Positions 1 to 6,594 are shown, counted from the first letter of the stretch. The stretch: DNA of 10,971 bases from RGIG4074 sp964615285 (GCA_964615285.1 CAZTND010000047.1:1-10971); one strand, 5' to 3'. Translations and numbers: made by a program. The notes: generated by a model not told the origin, from the sequence alone.

Positions 1-8
1 TGCGCCGT

Positions 9-75
9 CGGAAACGATTATCAATCGTTTCCGAGTAGCTCACCCTTGGGTGCCCGAGTTATGCACGGACGTGCA
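9..75 (+). other. Cluster of three short inverted repeats upstream of yggS
   Basis: Three hairpins stand in a row before the first gene. The first has perfect 11-bp arms (9-19 and 23-33) with a 3-nt ATC loop. The second has CACC/GGTG arms closed on CTTG (41-52), and CUUG is a stable RNA tetraloop. The third has TGCAC/GTGCA arms around GGAC (62-75). The hexamer CCGAGT flanks the second hairpin on both sides (31-36 and 54-59). No T-run follows the first hairpin, so it is not a normal terminator. It could be a structured leader, the end of an upstream element, or protein-binding sites. I recognise no known riboswitch or ribozyme here. Confidence 0.45.
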
Positions 76-92
76 CCATCCTATAAAAAATT

Positions 93-764
93 ATGAGTAT
101 CACCGAAAACGTAAAAAACACATTGAACGAACTTGCCTCGGGGAATTGCTTTCACGAGCCCGTGACCCTCGTCGCGGCGACCAAGACGCGCACGCCCGAA
201 GAGATCAACGAGGCCATCTGCGCGGGCATTACCGACATCGGCGAGAACCGCGTGCAGGAGTTCCGCGACAAATACGACGCCGTGCAGGGCGCCAACCGCC
301 ATTTCATCGGGCACCTGCAGCTCAATAAGATCAAATACCTCATCGGCAAGACCCATCTCTATCAGTCCTGCGACCGTATGGAGCTCGCCGAGGAACTGGC
401 AAAGCGTTCGCTGCGGGCGGGCGTCACCTCGGACGTGCTCGTCGAGGTCAACATCGGCTGCGAAGAGAGCAAGAGCGGGTTTGAATACGCCGACGCCTTT
501 GCCGCCTATGAAAAGATACGCGAAACGGCGGGGCTGCGCGTGCGCGGGTTCATGGCGATGCTCCCCATCGCGGGCGAAAAAGAATTCCTTCTGGAACTCG
601 TACGCAAAATGCGCGCGCTGTTTGACGAAGCCAGGAGACAGGACGGAAACATCGCCTACCTTTCCATGGGCATGAGCGGGGATTACAAACTATGCCTGGA
701 AGGAGGCAGCAACATGGTGCGGCTAGGCACCTCTCTCTTCGGCGCAAGAAATTACGACCTGTAA
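93..764 (+). CDS. yggS: YggS/PLPBP family pyridoxal 5'-phosphate-binding protein
   Basis: This cytosolic protein of 223 aa has the normal length for the YggS/PROSC family, single-domain PLP carriers that help keep vitamin B6 and amino/keto-acid pools balanced and have no well-defined catalytic reaction. The PLP-binding lysine is Lys31 in the VAATKTR motif. Other family blocks are GENRVQEF (50-57), HFIGHLQLNK (70-79), the VEVNIGCEESKSG region (118-129), SMGMSGDY and a C-terminal RLGTSLFGAR phosphate-binding segment. The ATG at 93 gives the right N-terminus, but no Shine-Dalgarno sequence precedes it. Instead TATAAA lies at 82-87, five bases before the start. In many Firmicutes yggS sits near sepF in the division cluster. 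Here the next gene is citrate synthase, 133 bp downstream, so this context differs. Identification is by motif and is firm. Confidence 0.93.
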   Translation: MSITENVKNTLNELASGNCFHEPVTLVAATKTRTPEEINEAICAGITDIGENRVQEFRDKYDAVQGANRHFIGHLQLNKIKYLIGKTHLYQSCDRMELAEELAKRSLRAGVTSDVLVEVNIGCEESKSGFEYADAFAAYEKIRETAGLRVRGFMAMLPIAGEKEFLLELVRKMRALFDEARRQDGNIAYLSMGMSGDYKLCLEGGSNMVRLGTSLFGARNYDL

Positions 765-765
765 A

Positions 766-855
766 GCGGGCGGAAAATCAGGCTTATATCCGTTCTACCG
801 GAGCTTACATCCGTTCCATAGGAGCGCGGGGATCGTTCCCGCAGAGGCCGCCCGC
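766..855 (+). other. Structured spacer with 21-bp tandem repeat before citrate synthase
   Basis: Two imperfect 21-bp direct repeats lie head to tail at 782-802 and 803-823 (17 of 21 bases identical). Each starts GCTTA and contains ATCCGTTC followed by GGA, so each can form a small TCC/GGA hairpin. They are followed by a stronger hairpin (826-842, GCGGGGA against TTCCCGC with one G-T pair and a TCG loop). The whole stretch is bracketed by GCGGGCGG (766-773) and its perfect complement CCGCCCGC (848-855), which could close a multibranch fold. This could be a 5' leader element of the citrate synthase mRNA or a pair of operator sites. Neither role is shown by sequence alone. Confidence 0.4.
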
Positions 856-897
856 TGTGCAATTTTCAAAAATATCCAAAAAAAGGAGGCTTTCATC

Positions 898-2259
898 ATG
901 CACATCACCATGCAGGAAATCATGGAGTACACCCAAAGACAATCGGAACTGTTTCACAAAAAAGATGACACAGATCTGGCGCTGTATGAGAAGTACAATG
1001 TCAAGCGCGGGCTGCGCGACAAAAACGGCAACGGCGTCGTGGCGGGGCTGACTCACATTTCCGAGATCAACGCATTCAAGACGGTGGACGGCGTAAAGAC
1101 CCCCTGCAAGGGCGAGCTGTATTACCGCGGCATCGACGTCAAAACACTCATTCAGGGATTTTTGGCGGATCAACGCCCGGGTTTTGAAGAGACGGCCTAC
1201 CTCCTCCTCTTTGGGGTCCTGCCCAACGCAAAGGAACTGGACGAATTCAGACAGGTCCTGAACGAACGCGCACTGCCCGTCAATTTCACGCGCGACGTCA
1301 TCATGAAAGCACCGCCCGAGGATATCATGAGTTCCCTCACCAAGAGCGTCCTCACCCTTGCCTATTACGACAAGAATCTGAACGACCTATCCCTGCCCAA
1401 CGTTCTCGGGCAGTGCCTGAAGCTCATCGCCGTGTTCCCCATGCTCGCCGTATACGGCTATAATGTTTACAGCCACTACGGCAAGGGAGAAAGCCTGTTC
1501 ATCCATAACCCCGACAAAAATCTTTCCACGGCGGGAAATATTTTGCGCATGCTGCGCCCCGACAAGCAGTATTCCCCTTTGGAAGCCAAAGTGCTGGACA
1601 TCGCGCTCATTCTGCACATGGAGCACGGCGGCGGTAACAACTCCGCCTTCACCGCGCGCGTGGTCACCTCTTCGGGATCGGACACCTATTCGGTCATGGC
1701 GGCGGCGCTCTGCTCCCTGAAAGGGCCCAAGCACGGCGGCGCGAATATCCGCGTGGTACAGATGATGCGGGACATTAAACGGCACGTCAAGGACACCGAC
1801 GACGAGGAAGAATTGGAGGCCTATCTTTCCAAAATACTCGACAAACAGGCCTTTGACAAATCGGGCTTGATCTATGGCATGGGTCACGCCATATACTCCC
1901 TGTCCGACCCTCGTGCGGACGTGTTCCGCAGGTTCGTGGAACAGCTCGCCAAGGAAAAGGGCCGCGCCAAGGATTATCGGCTGTACACTTCCGTCGAACG
2001 GCTCGCCAAAAAACTCATCGCCGAAAAGCGGCATATCTACAAGGGCGTGAGCGCCAACGTGGACTTCTATTCCGGCTTTGTTTACAGCATGCTGAACATC
2101 CCCGAAGAACTCTTTACCCCCATCTTTGCCATGGCGCGCGTGGTCGGCTGGAGCGCCCACCGCATGGAAGAGCTGGTCAACATGGACAAGATCATCCGCC
2201 CCGCCTACGTCGCCATCGGCGAGCGGCAGGACTATGTGCCCCTCGCGGAGCGGAAATAA
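898..2259 (+). CDS. Citrate synthase
   Basis: The enzyme condenses acetyl-CoA and oxaloacetate to citrate, the entry step of the (often incomplete) TCA branch that supplies 2-oxoglutarate for glutamate. At 453 aa it matches the longer citrate synthases seen in Clostridia. The active-site set is visible: His243 in MEHGGGNNSAFTAR, His279 in GPKHGGAN, and Asp337 with Arg339 in SDPRA, preceded by GMGHAIY (327-333). The N-terminal YYRGIDV motif (75-81) and the late NVDFYSGFVY motif (387-396) also fit. The start is well supported by GGAGG at 885-889, eight bases before the ATG. It lies 133 bp after yggS, behind a repeat-bearing spacer. Transcription probably ends at the terminator at 2507-2548, across an assembly gap. 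The fold is si-type citrate synthase. A methylcitrate synthase role cannot be excluded. Confidence 0.95.
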   Translation: MHITMQEIMEYTQRQSELFHKKDDTDLALYEKYNVKRGLRDKNGNGVVAGLTHISEINAFKTVDGVKTPCKGELYYRGIDVKTLIQGFLADQRPGFEETAYLLLFGVLPNAKELDEFRQVLNERALPVNFTRDVIMKAPPEDIMSSLTKSVLTLAYYDKNLNDLSLPNVLGQCLKLIAVFPMLAVYGYNVYSHYGKGESLFIHNPDKNLSTAGNILRMLRPDKQYSPLEAKVLDIALILHMEHGGGNNSAFTARVVTSSGSDTYSVMAAALCSLKGPKHGGANIRVVQMMRDIKRHVKDTDDEEELEAYLSKILDKQAFDKSGLIYGMGHAIYSLSDPRADVFRRFVEQLAKEKGRAKDYRLYTSVERLAKKLIAEKRHIYKGVSANVDFYSGFVYSMLNIPEELFTPIFAMARVVGWSAHRMEELVNMDKIIRPAYVAIGERQDYVPLAERK

Positions 2260-2506
2260 AGCCCCCGTCCGTTGCACTGCTTCATCATTATTTGCATCCT
2301 TCTTGGACATCACGGCACTTTATCAACAGGACTAAAATAATGCAGTAAATTACATTACCTCTGCACAAAAAATTTTACAAACCAGATGAGATTATTNNNN
2401 NNNNNNNNNNNNNNNNNNNNNNNNNNNNNNNNNNNNNNNNNNNNNNNNNNNNNNNNNNNNNNNNNNNNNNNNNNNNNNNNNNNNNNNNNNNNNNNNCGGT
2501 TACTTT
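2260..2506. other. Intergenic region containing an assembly gap
   Basis: This stretch has about 137 bases of A+T-rich sequence after citrate synthase, then a run of exactly 100 Ns (2397-2496), then a few bases leading into a terminator. The N run has the standard placeholder size, so the true gap length is unknown and a small gene or repeat could be missing. Short open frames that run across the Ns are artefacts. In the visible part I see only a weak TGCAG/CTGCA pairing (about 2341-2365) and no gene. Confidence 0.8.
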
Positions 2507-2548
2507 TTAAAAAGAAAAACAGGCAGGTCAGCCTGTTTTTCTTTTTAA
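2507..2548. terminator. Bidirectional rho-independent terminator
   Basis: A perfect 18-bp inverted repeat has arms at 2507-2524 and 2531-2548 around a 6-nt loop (AGGTCA). The G+C core is ACAGGC/GCCTGT, and the flanking A and T runs mirror each other, so a U-tract follows the hairpin on either strand. It lies between the convergent citrate synthase (+) and PAS-phosphatase (-) genes and can stop both transcripts. Confidence 0.9.
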
Positions 2549-2625
2549 GCATATACATCTATATTCTGATCGACCAGAACTCTCATTTATAATTGTATAT
2601 AATATTTACAACAAAGTAAAATGTC

Positions 2626-3720
2626 TCACAAATCGAAAGCGATCGCCGTGATGTCGTCGTCGAACGTGCCGCAGAACTCTTTGAGCGCCGTCTGCAACGA
2701 CTCGATAAAACGCTGCGCCGAACGGCTCTGCAACAGGATATTTTCCACCCGCTCGATGCCGAACTCTTCGCCCGTCGCCCCGCGGCTCTCGGTCACACCG
2801 TCGGTGAGCAGAACCAAAATGTCCCCCTTCCGATATTCCATCTCCTTATCTTCATAGGGAAAGGGCGCGAACCAATTGGAAACGGGCGGCGCCGCCATCT
2901 CGATCTCGCTGACGTTTTCGCCGCTGCGCAAAAGCAGGGGCGCATTGTGACCCGCAATACAATAATATATCTTTCCCGCGACGGCGTCGATGCGCACCGC
3001 CGCCACCGTGATGTACGACCTTTCGTCGAGATTCAATTCCCTGAATTTTCCGTCCAGCCGCCGGAGGGCGCGGGCGGGGGAAGGTTCGTCCCGATCGAAT
3101 CCCGCACGCACAAAGGAGGACAGCATGCCCGCGGCGATGCCCTTGCCAGACACATCGGCAAGCACGCCGAAAGTGTTTTTTACGTCCCCGAACTGCAGCT
3201 CGTACACATCGGGCAGATCGCCGCCGATCTCCCGGCAGGGAATATACATGTACGAATACGGCACGCCGCCCGCCGCCTTGCCCGCCGGCAGAAGGCGCTG
3301 CTGAATGACGTGGGCGTTGTTCAGCTCTTTGGCGAGTTCGTGCTCATATACGCTTTCAATGAGCCCCAAACAATATTTTTTATCCAGCGCGACGGCGAAC
3401 ATGCGCAGCGAGACGTCCCGTTTCTTTCCGTTCTCCATCAAAGAAACGTCCACGTCGTCCGACCGCGCGCGATTTTCCGTCATGGCGCTCTCGAACAGCC
3501 GTTTCAGGCGGCACGCCGCACAGGAGACGCCCCTGCCGCAGGCGGACGCCTTTTCGGCGCAGCCGATGACGTCTTTGAGCCACCGGCTCCGCTGCGTTGC
3601 CGCGGGAAAATAGCGGCGGAACGCCGCGTTGGTGAACCGGACCCGCCCCGCCCCGTCGCAGACGATGATGGCCTGCGGCAGCGTATCGAGTATTTTTTTA
3701 TATAGAGAAACAAAAAACAT
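2626..3720 (-). CDS. PAS-domain PP2C-type serine/threonine phosphatase (RsbU/SpoIIE family)
   Basis: This 364-aa soluble protein has an N-terminal PAS sensor (about 8-125) and a C-terminal SpoIIE/RsbU phosphatase domain (about 155-364). Family members dephosphorylate anti-anti-sigma factors to release sigma factors under stress or in development; the partner here is unknown. The linker carries the usual QQRLLP (140-145). Metal-binding and catalytic segments are EIGGDLPD (164-171, Asp168), ADVSGKG (188-194, Asp189), AGHNAPLLL (256-264), LLTDGVTES (304-312, Asp307) and the terminal DDDITAIAFDL (354-364). The PAS half has four spaced cysteines (54, 61, 67, 70), a pattern that could bind a metal or Fe-S cluster. 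The start is the first ATG after an in-frame stop and has a close GGAAG. The gene follows the lipid kinase after a 42-bp gap, so the two are likely co-transcribed. Confidence 0.9.
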   Translation of the reverse strand: MFFVSLYKKILDTLPQAIIVCDGAGRVRFTNAAFRRYFPAATQRSRWLKDVIGCAEKASACGRGVSCAACRLKRLFESAMTENRARSDDVDVSLMENGKKRDVSLRMFAVALDKKYCLGLIESVYEHELAKELNNAHVIQQRLLPAGKAAGGVPYSYMYIPCREIGGDLPDVYELQFGDVKNTFGVLADVSGKGIAAGMLSSFVRAGFDRDEPSPARALRRLDGKFRELNLDERSYITVAAVRIDAVAGKIYYCIAGHNAPLLLRSGENVSEIEMAAPPVSNWFAPFPYEDKEMEYRKGDILVLLTDGVTESRGATGEEFGIERVENILLQSRSAQRFIESLQTALKEFCGTFDDDITAIAFDL

Positions 3721-3762
3721 ATCTTCCGTCCCCGTATCTGTCCCTTATCCGTGCAGAAAAAA

Positions 3763-4626
3763 TCATCTGTATATTTGCAATCCGTGCATGATCTTCGCAT
3801 CCAATACCCGATGATCGGCATACAATTCGCCGTCGAGCTGGACCGTGCGGGCACGGTCGGGCCGGATCTCCGCCCCGTCGCAGTAAAAATGCATGGTCTC
3901 GGGAAAGGACAATATCTTCCCCTGCATGAGCGCGATAAACGCGCGGACGATGCCGACGACGTTCATCTGCCGCACCAGCACCACTTCCAGTTTGCCGTCG
4001 TCCACAGACGCTTTCGGACAGATGCGGATGCCCCCGCCGATCCTGTCGCCGTTGCACACGGCGGCAAAGAGCGCCCGTTCGTTGTACACCCTGCCGTTGA
4101 CCGACAGCCTGACATTGTACCCTTTGAAGGTGAACAGGCTGACGAGCAGGCTCCGGAAATATTTGACCTTTCCTTTGGTGCTTCCCCGCGCACAGCGTTC
4201 CAGCACATCCACATCCATGCCCATGCCGCCGACGTTCAGGCACCGCCTGCCCGAGAAATCGATATAATCCACGGGCTTCACCTCCCCGCGCAGAACGGGC
4301 GCCATGGCGGCATCGGGGTCGAAGGAAATGCCCGCCGCCTCGCAAAAATCGTTGCCCGTACCGGCAGGGATGAGGGCGATGCGCATCTTTTCGGGCGCGG
4401 CAAGCCCGTTCAACGCCTCGTGCACGGTTCCGTCGCCGCCGACGATGATCAGCTCTTCCGCCTCCGCCGGCAGCCGCGACGCGATCTGCTCGGCGTGCCC
4501 GCGGAACATGGTCTCGTGCACTTCATACTCTCTGCCCGCCTCTTCGAGCCGCGCGCACACCCGTTCCAGGACGGCGCGGCTTGCGCCGCTTTTCGCCGCG
4601 GGATTGAAAATGATGTGGTACTTCAT
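3763..4626 (-). CDS. Diacylglycerol kinase family lipid kinase (DagK/YegS/BmrU-like)
   Basis: A 287-aa enzyme of the DAGK catalytic-domain family. Members phosphorylate diacylglycerol or related lipids at the membrane with ATP, which in Gram-positives recycles diacylglycerol from lipoteichoic-acid synthesis. Motifs are in order: NPAAKSG (8-14), the nucleotide-binding GGDGTVHEALNG (63-74), IPAGTGNDF (86-94), NVGGMGMD (131-138), CNGDRIGGG (191-199), the VDDGKLEV block (208-215) and LDGE (264-267), the last two holding the usual acidic catalytic residues. I chose the ATG at 4626 because GGAGGAAGG (4630-4638) precedes it and the protein then begins MKYHIIFNPAAKSG; an upstream in-frame start at 4698 would add 24 unconserved residues. 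It is first in an operon with the PAS-phosphatase and divergent from rmuC. The true lipid substrate cannot be told from sequence. Confidence 0.9.
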   Translation of the reverse strand: MKYHIIFNPAAKSGASRAVLERVCARLEEAGREYEVHETMFRGHAEQIASRLPAEAEELIIVGGDGTVHEALNGLAAPEKMRIALIPAGTGNDFCEAAGISFDPDAAMAPVLRGEVKPVDYIDFSGRRCLNVGGMGMDVDVLERCARGSTKGKVKYFRSLLVSLFTFKGYNVRLSVNGRVYNERALFAAVCNGDRIGGGIRICPKASVDDGKLEVVLVRQMNVVGIVRAFIALMQGKILSFPETMHFYCDGAEIRPDRARTVQLDGELYADHRVLDAKIMHGLQIYR

Positions 4627-4679
4627 ATTCCTTCCTCCGTCGTATTTTCCCGGCCATCGTGCCATTACATTACGGAAAC

Positions 4680-4731
4680 AGTATACAACATTTTTCACAC
4701 AATTGCAATTTATTTTGTTTTTTGCTATACT
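4680..4731. promoter_or_regulatory. Mirror-symmetric divergent promoters sharing one -35 box
   Basis: The palindromic hexamer TTGCAA (4703-4708) serves as a -35 on both strands. To the right, 17 bp away, is TATACT (4726-4731), reading toward rmuC. To the left, also 17 bp away, is TATACT on the minus strand (4680-4685), reading toward the lipid kinase. Both promoters match the vegetative sigma-A pattern (4 of 6 at -35, 5 of 6 at -10) with ideal spacing. Because they share the -35 box, two polymerases could not bind at once. Confidence 0.7.
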
Positions 4732-4813
4732 GTATTTGAAAAAAATTTATAAATCCGGCAGACGTATGCCTGTTTTTGGGTGTATACTATCGGAAAAGGA
4801 GTGTAACGAAACC

Positions 4814-6001
4814 ATGGAAACATTACTCATCATCGACCTGATCCTGACGGCGATCTGCCTGCTTTTCACCGCCGTCCTGTTCTTCGGCAGACGGAAACCC
4901 CGCAGCGGGCAGAGCGGCGCAGACGAAGCGGAAACGCGCCTGCTCGGCGAAAAGATAGACAAACTCGGCAGCGTGATCGATTATACCAACCGCCGCGTGG
5001 GCGAACTGAACGACCGCACCGAATACCGGTTGAACCTCATCCAGAAGCAGCTGAACGACGACATCAAGTACATGTCCCAATCCAACGCGCAGAACCTGGA
5101 AGTCATCCGCCGCACGGTGGACGAAAAACTGTCCGCCGCCCTGGAAGGAAAGCTGGGAGAGAGCTATTCGCTCATCAACGAACGCCTGGAAGCCGTGTAC
5201 AAGGGGCTGGGCGAAGTGCGCGGCCTGGCGGCGAGCGTGGGAGACATCAAAAAGGTGTTCACCAACGTGAAACTGCGCGGCACATGGGGCGAGACCCAAC
5301 TGGACGCCCTGCTCGCCCAGATGCTCTCCCCCGAACAGTACGCCTCCAGCGTGCGACTCAATCCCCTTTCGGGCGCAATGGTGGATTTCGCCGTGAAGAT
5401 CCCCTCCAAGGACGAAGAGCTGGTGTGGCTGCCCATCGACAGCAAGTTCCCCGTCGAGGAATACCAACGCCTTTTGGACGCCTCGGACGCCTGCGACAAA
5501 GCGGCGGAAGAGAGGGCGCTCAAAAACCTCGAACGGGCGGTCAAACTGCAGGCGGAGTCCATCGCCGAAAAATACATCCTGCCCCCGACGACGACCGATT
5601 TTGCCGTGATGTACCTGCCCCTCGAGGGGCTGTACGCCGAACTGCTGAAAATGCCGGACCTCAGCGAATTTTTATACCGCAAGCGCATCATGGCGTGCGG
5701 GCCGACCAACCTGGGCGCGCTGCTCTCCACCGTGCAGACGGGGTTCAAGACCGCCGCCATCGAAAAGCGGTCGGGGGAGCTGTGGCAGCTTCTGACGACA
5801 TTCAAATACGAATTTTCCAAATTTTCCGACATCCTCGAACGGACGCAGAAAAAATTGCAGGAGGCGCAGGATTCCATCGATTCGGCGGCAAAAAAGACGC
5901 GTACCATCACGCGCAAGCTGAACGCCGTGGACGAATTGGACAAATTGAACGGGCCGGACGACGGCGGAGAGGACGGTTATCCGACGATCGGCCGGACATA
6001 A
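4814..6001 (+). CDS. rmuC: RmuC family DNA recombination protein
   Basis: A 395-aa protein of the RmuC family, whose E. coli member limits recombination at inverted repeats and has a nuclease-like core. An N-terminal membrane anchor (about 4-25) is followed by a charged coiled-coil region (about 38-135). The conserved core includes VFTNVKLRGTWGE (138-150), LPIDSKFPVEEYQRL (196-210), YILPPTTTDFAVMYLPLEGLY (roughly 244-264) and ACGPTNLGALLSTVQTGF (274-291). A second helical stretch and an acidic tail end the protein. It is shorter than the E. coli protein (about 475 aa). The open frame extends upstream to 4304, but the ATG at 4814 gives the correct anchor, follows AAAAGGAG (4794-4801), and lies downstream of the promoter at 4703-4731, so the longer frame is not used. 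It is divergent from the lipid kinase. Confidence 0.93.
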   Translation: METLLIIDLILTAICLLFTAVLFFGRRKPRSGQSGADEAETRLLGEKIDKLGSVIDYTNRRVGELNDRTEYRLNLIQKQLNDDIKYMSQSNAQNLEVIRRTVDEKLSAALEGKLGESYSLINERLEAVYKGLGEVRGLAASVGDIKKVFTNVKLRGTWGETQLDALLAQMLSPEQYASSVRLNPLSGAMVDFAVKIPSKDEELVWLPIDSKFPVEEYQRLLDASDACDKAAEERALKNLERAVKLQAESIAEKYILPPTTTDFAVMYLPLEGLYAELLKMPDLSEFLYRKRIMACGPTNLGALLSTVQTGFKTAAIEKRSGELWQLLTTFKYEFSKFSDILERTQKKLQEAQDSIDSAAKKTRTITRKLNAVDELDKLNGPDDGGEDGYPTIGRT

Positions 6002-6008
6002 GCAGGAA

Positions 6009-6024
6009 AAAAAGCTTGCTTTTT
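6009..6024 (+). terminator. Weak terminator-like hairpin after rmuC
   Basis: AAAAAGC (6009-6015) and GCTTTTT (6018-6024) can pair around TT, eight bases after the rmuC stop. The stem has only two G-C pairs and a very tight loop, so it would be weak, and it overlaps the -35 box of the next gene. Confidence 0.25.
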
Positions 6025-6044
6025 GCCGAAAAATGTTGTATACT
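6016..6044 (+). promoter_or_regulatory. Promoter of the small orphan gene
   Basis: TTGCTT (6016-6021), 17 bp of spacer, then TATACT (6039-6044). Predicted transcription would start about 6-7 bases later, on or next to the ATG at 6051, which implies little or no leader. The -10 region (6028-6045) is identical over 18 bases to the minus-strand promoter of the lipid kinase (4679-4696). Confidence 0.65.
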
Positions 6045-6050
6045 GCCCGT

Positions 6051-6356
6051 ATGATGAAGATCGTAAAGACAGAAGAACCCATCCCTTTCCCCGCGCCCGA
6101 TAGTTTTGCCATGCGGGAGAACACCGTGCAGGGCGCGCACATCGGCGTGAACGGCGATGCCCTGCTCATCGTCAGCCCCCGCCGCTATAAACTGTTCACG
6201 GAGGGCACCGACCGCGTGAAAATCGTAGAAGGAAAGGGCTTCTTCAAATGGAAACGGGGAGAGACCCCTTTTGCCGCGGGAGACTGCTTTGAAGTCGCCG
6301 CCGTCGGAGAGTACGAGATCAACGGCAACGGTGTATACATCGTGCTCAAAAGCTGA
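6051..6356 (+). CDS. Small protein of unknown function, predicted beta-rich
   Basis: This 101-aa protein is not recognised. It has no signal peptide or membrane segment. After a proline-rich start (EEPIPFPAPDSF, 9-20) it alternates hydrophobic and polar residues in a way that suggests a small beta-barrel or beta-sandwich. The final GDCFEVAAVGEYEINGNGVY region resembles the last strands of cupin-like folds, but no metal-binding His cluster is seen, so a cupin call would be a guess. The reading frame opens at an ATG at 6033, but that ATG lies just before the -10 box, so 6051 (ATGATG) is the better start. There is no Shine-Dalgarno sequence. It follows rmuC by 49 bp on the same strand with its own promoter. 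G+C-rich third positions match the neighbours, supporting real coding. Confidence 0.7.
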   Translation: MMKIVKTEEPIPFPAPDSFAMRENTVQGAHIGVNGDALLIVSPRRYKLFTEGTDRVKIVEGKGFFKWKRGETPFAAGDCFEVAAVGEYEINGNGVYIVLKS

Positions 6357-6418
6357 TGTCTTTCGCACCGCCTTCCCCTTAAAATGCAATAACATCCGCG
6401 CGCCGCGACGGCGCCGGC

Positions 6419-6462
6419 ATGCCCTCTGCAGTCGCACAGACTTGCCGGGGGCATATTTTTTT
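6419..6462 (+). terminator. Possible terminator after the orphan gene
   Basis: ATGCCC (6419-6424) pairs with GGGCAT (6449-6454). An inner TCTG/CAGA pairing (6425-6428 with 6437-6440) extends the stem across an asymmetric loop. Seven Ts follow directly (6456-6462). This fits an intrinsic terminator about 60 bp beyond the stop at 6356, although the stem is imperfect. Confidence 0.5.
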
Positions 6463-6594
6463 GAAAGGGCCCCGCTCCGAAACCTGCCGGCCGCTCCTTT
6501 TACACCCGCCGCGCCGATGGCTTTAATACTTTGCGCCCGACTTGCATACGATATAGATACCGGTCCTTGGGAAGGGCCAAAGGAGGATAGCGGG

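Noticed and set aside
76..95. Resemblance of CCTATAAAAAATTA to the tail of preQ1-I riboswitches
   Set aside because: The upstream stem and conserved loop bases of that class are absent; TATAAA is more simply a -10 box.
1387..2313. A 308-codon minus-strand open frame opposite citrate synthase
   Set aside because: Antisense to a well-identified enzyme, rich in His/Val/Gly low-information sequence, with no ribosome-binding site.
2386..2592. Short open frames running through the N run
   Set aside because: They consist mostly of unknown bases and the arms of a terminator hairpin.
2575..2603. TATAAT at 2598-2603 as a plus-strand promoter
   Set aside because: No acceptable -35 at 16-18 bp and no plus-strand gene downstream; it sits in an A+T-rich tail behind the phosphatase gene.
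3751..4752. A 333-codon plus-strand open frame opposite the lipid kinase
   Set aside because: It is antisense to all DAGK motifs and runs into the divergent promoter region.
4304..4813. Upstream extension of the rmuC reading frame
   Set aside because: It would overlap the lipid kinase and its promoter; the ATG at 4814 has a Shine-Dalgarno and gives the expected membrane anchor.
6271..6594. Upstream extension of the murG reading frame
   Set aside because: It overlaps the orphan gene and adds residues without similarity; the GGAGG-preceded ATG at 6595 gives the canonical N-terminus.
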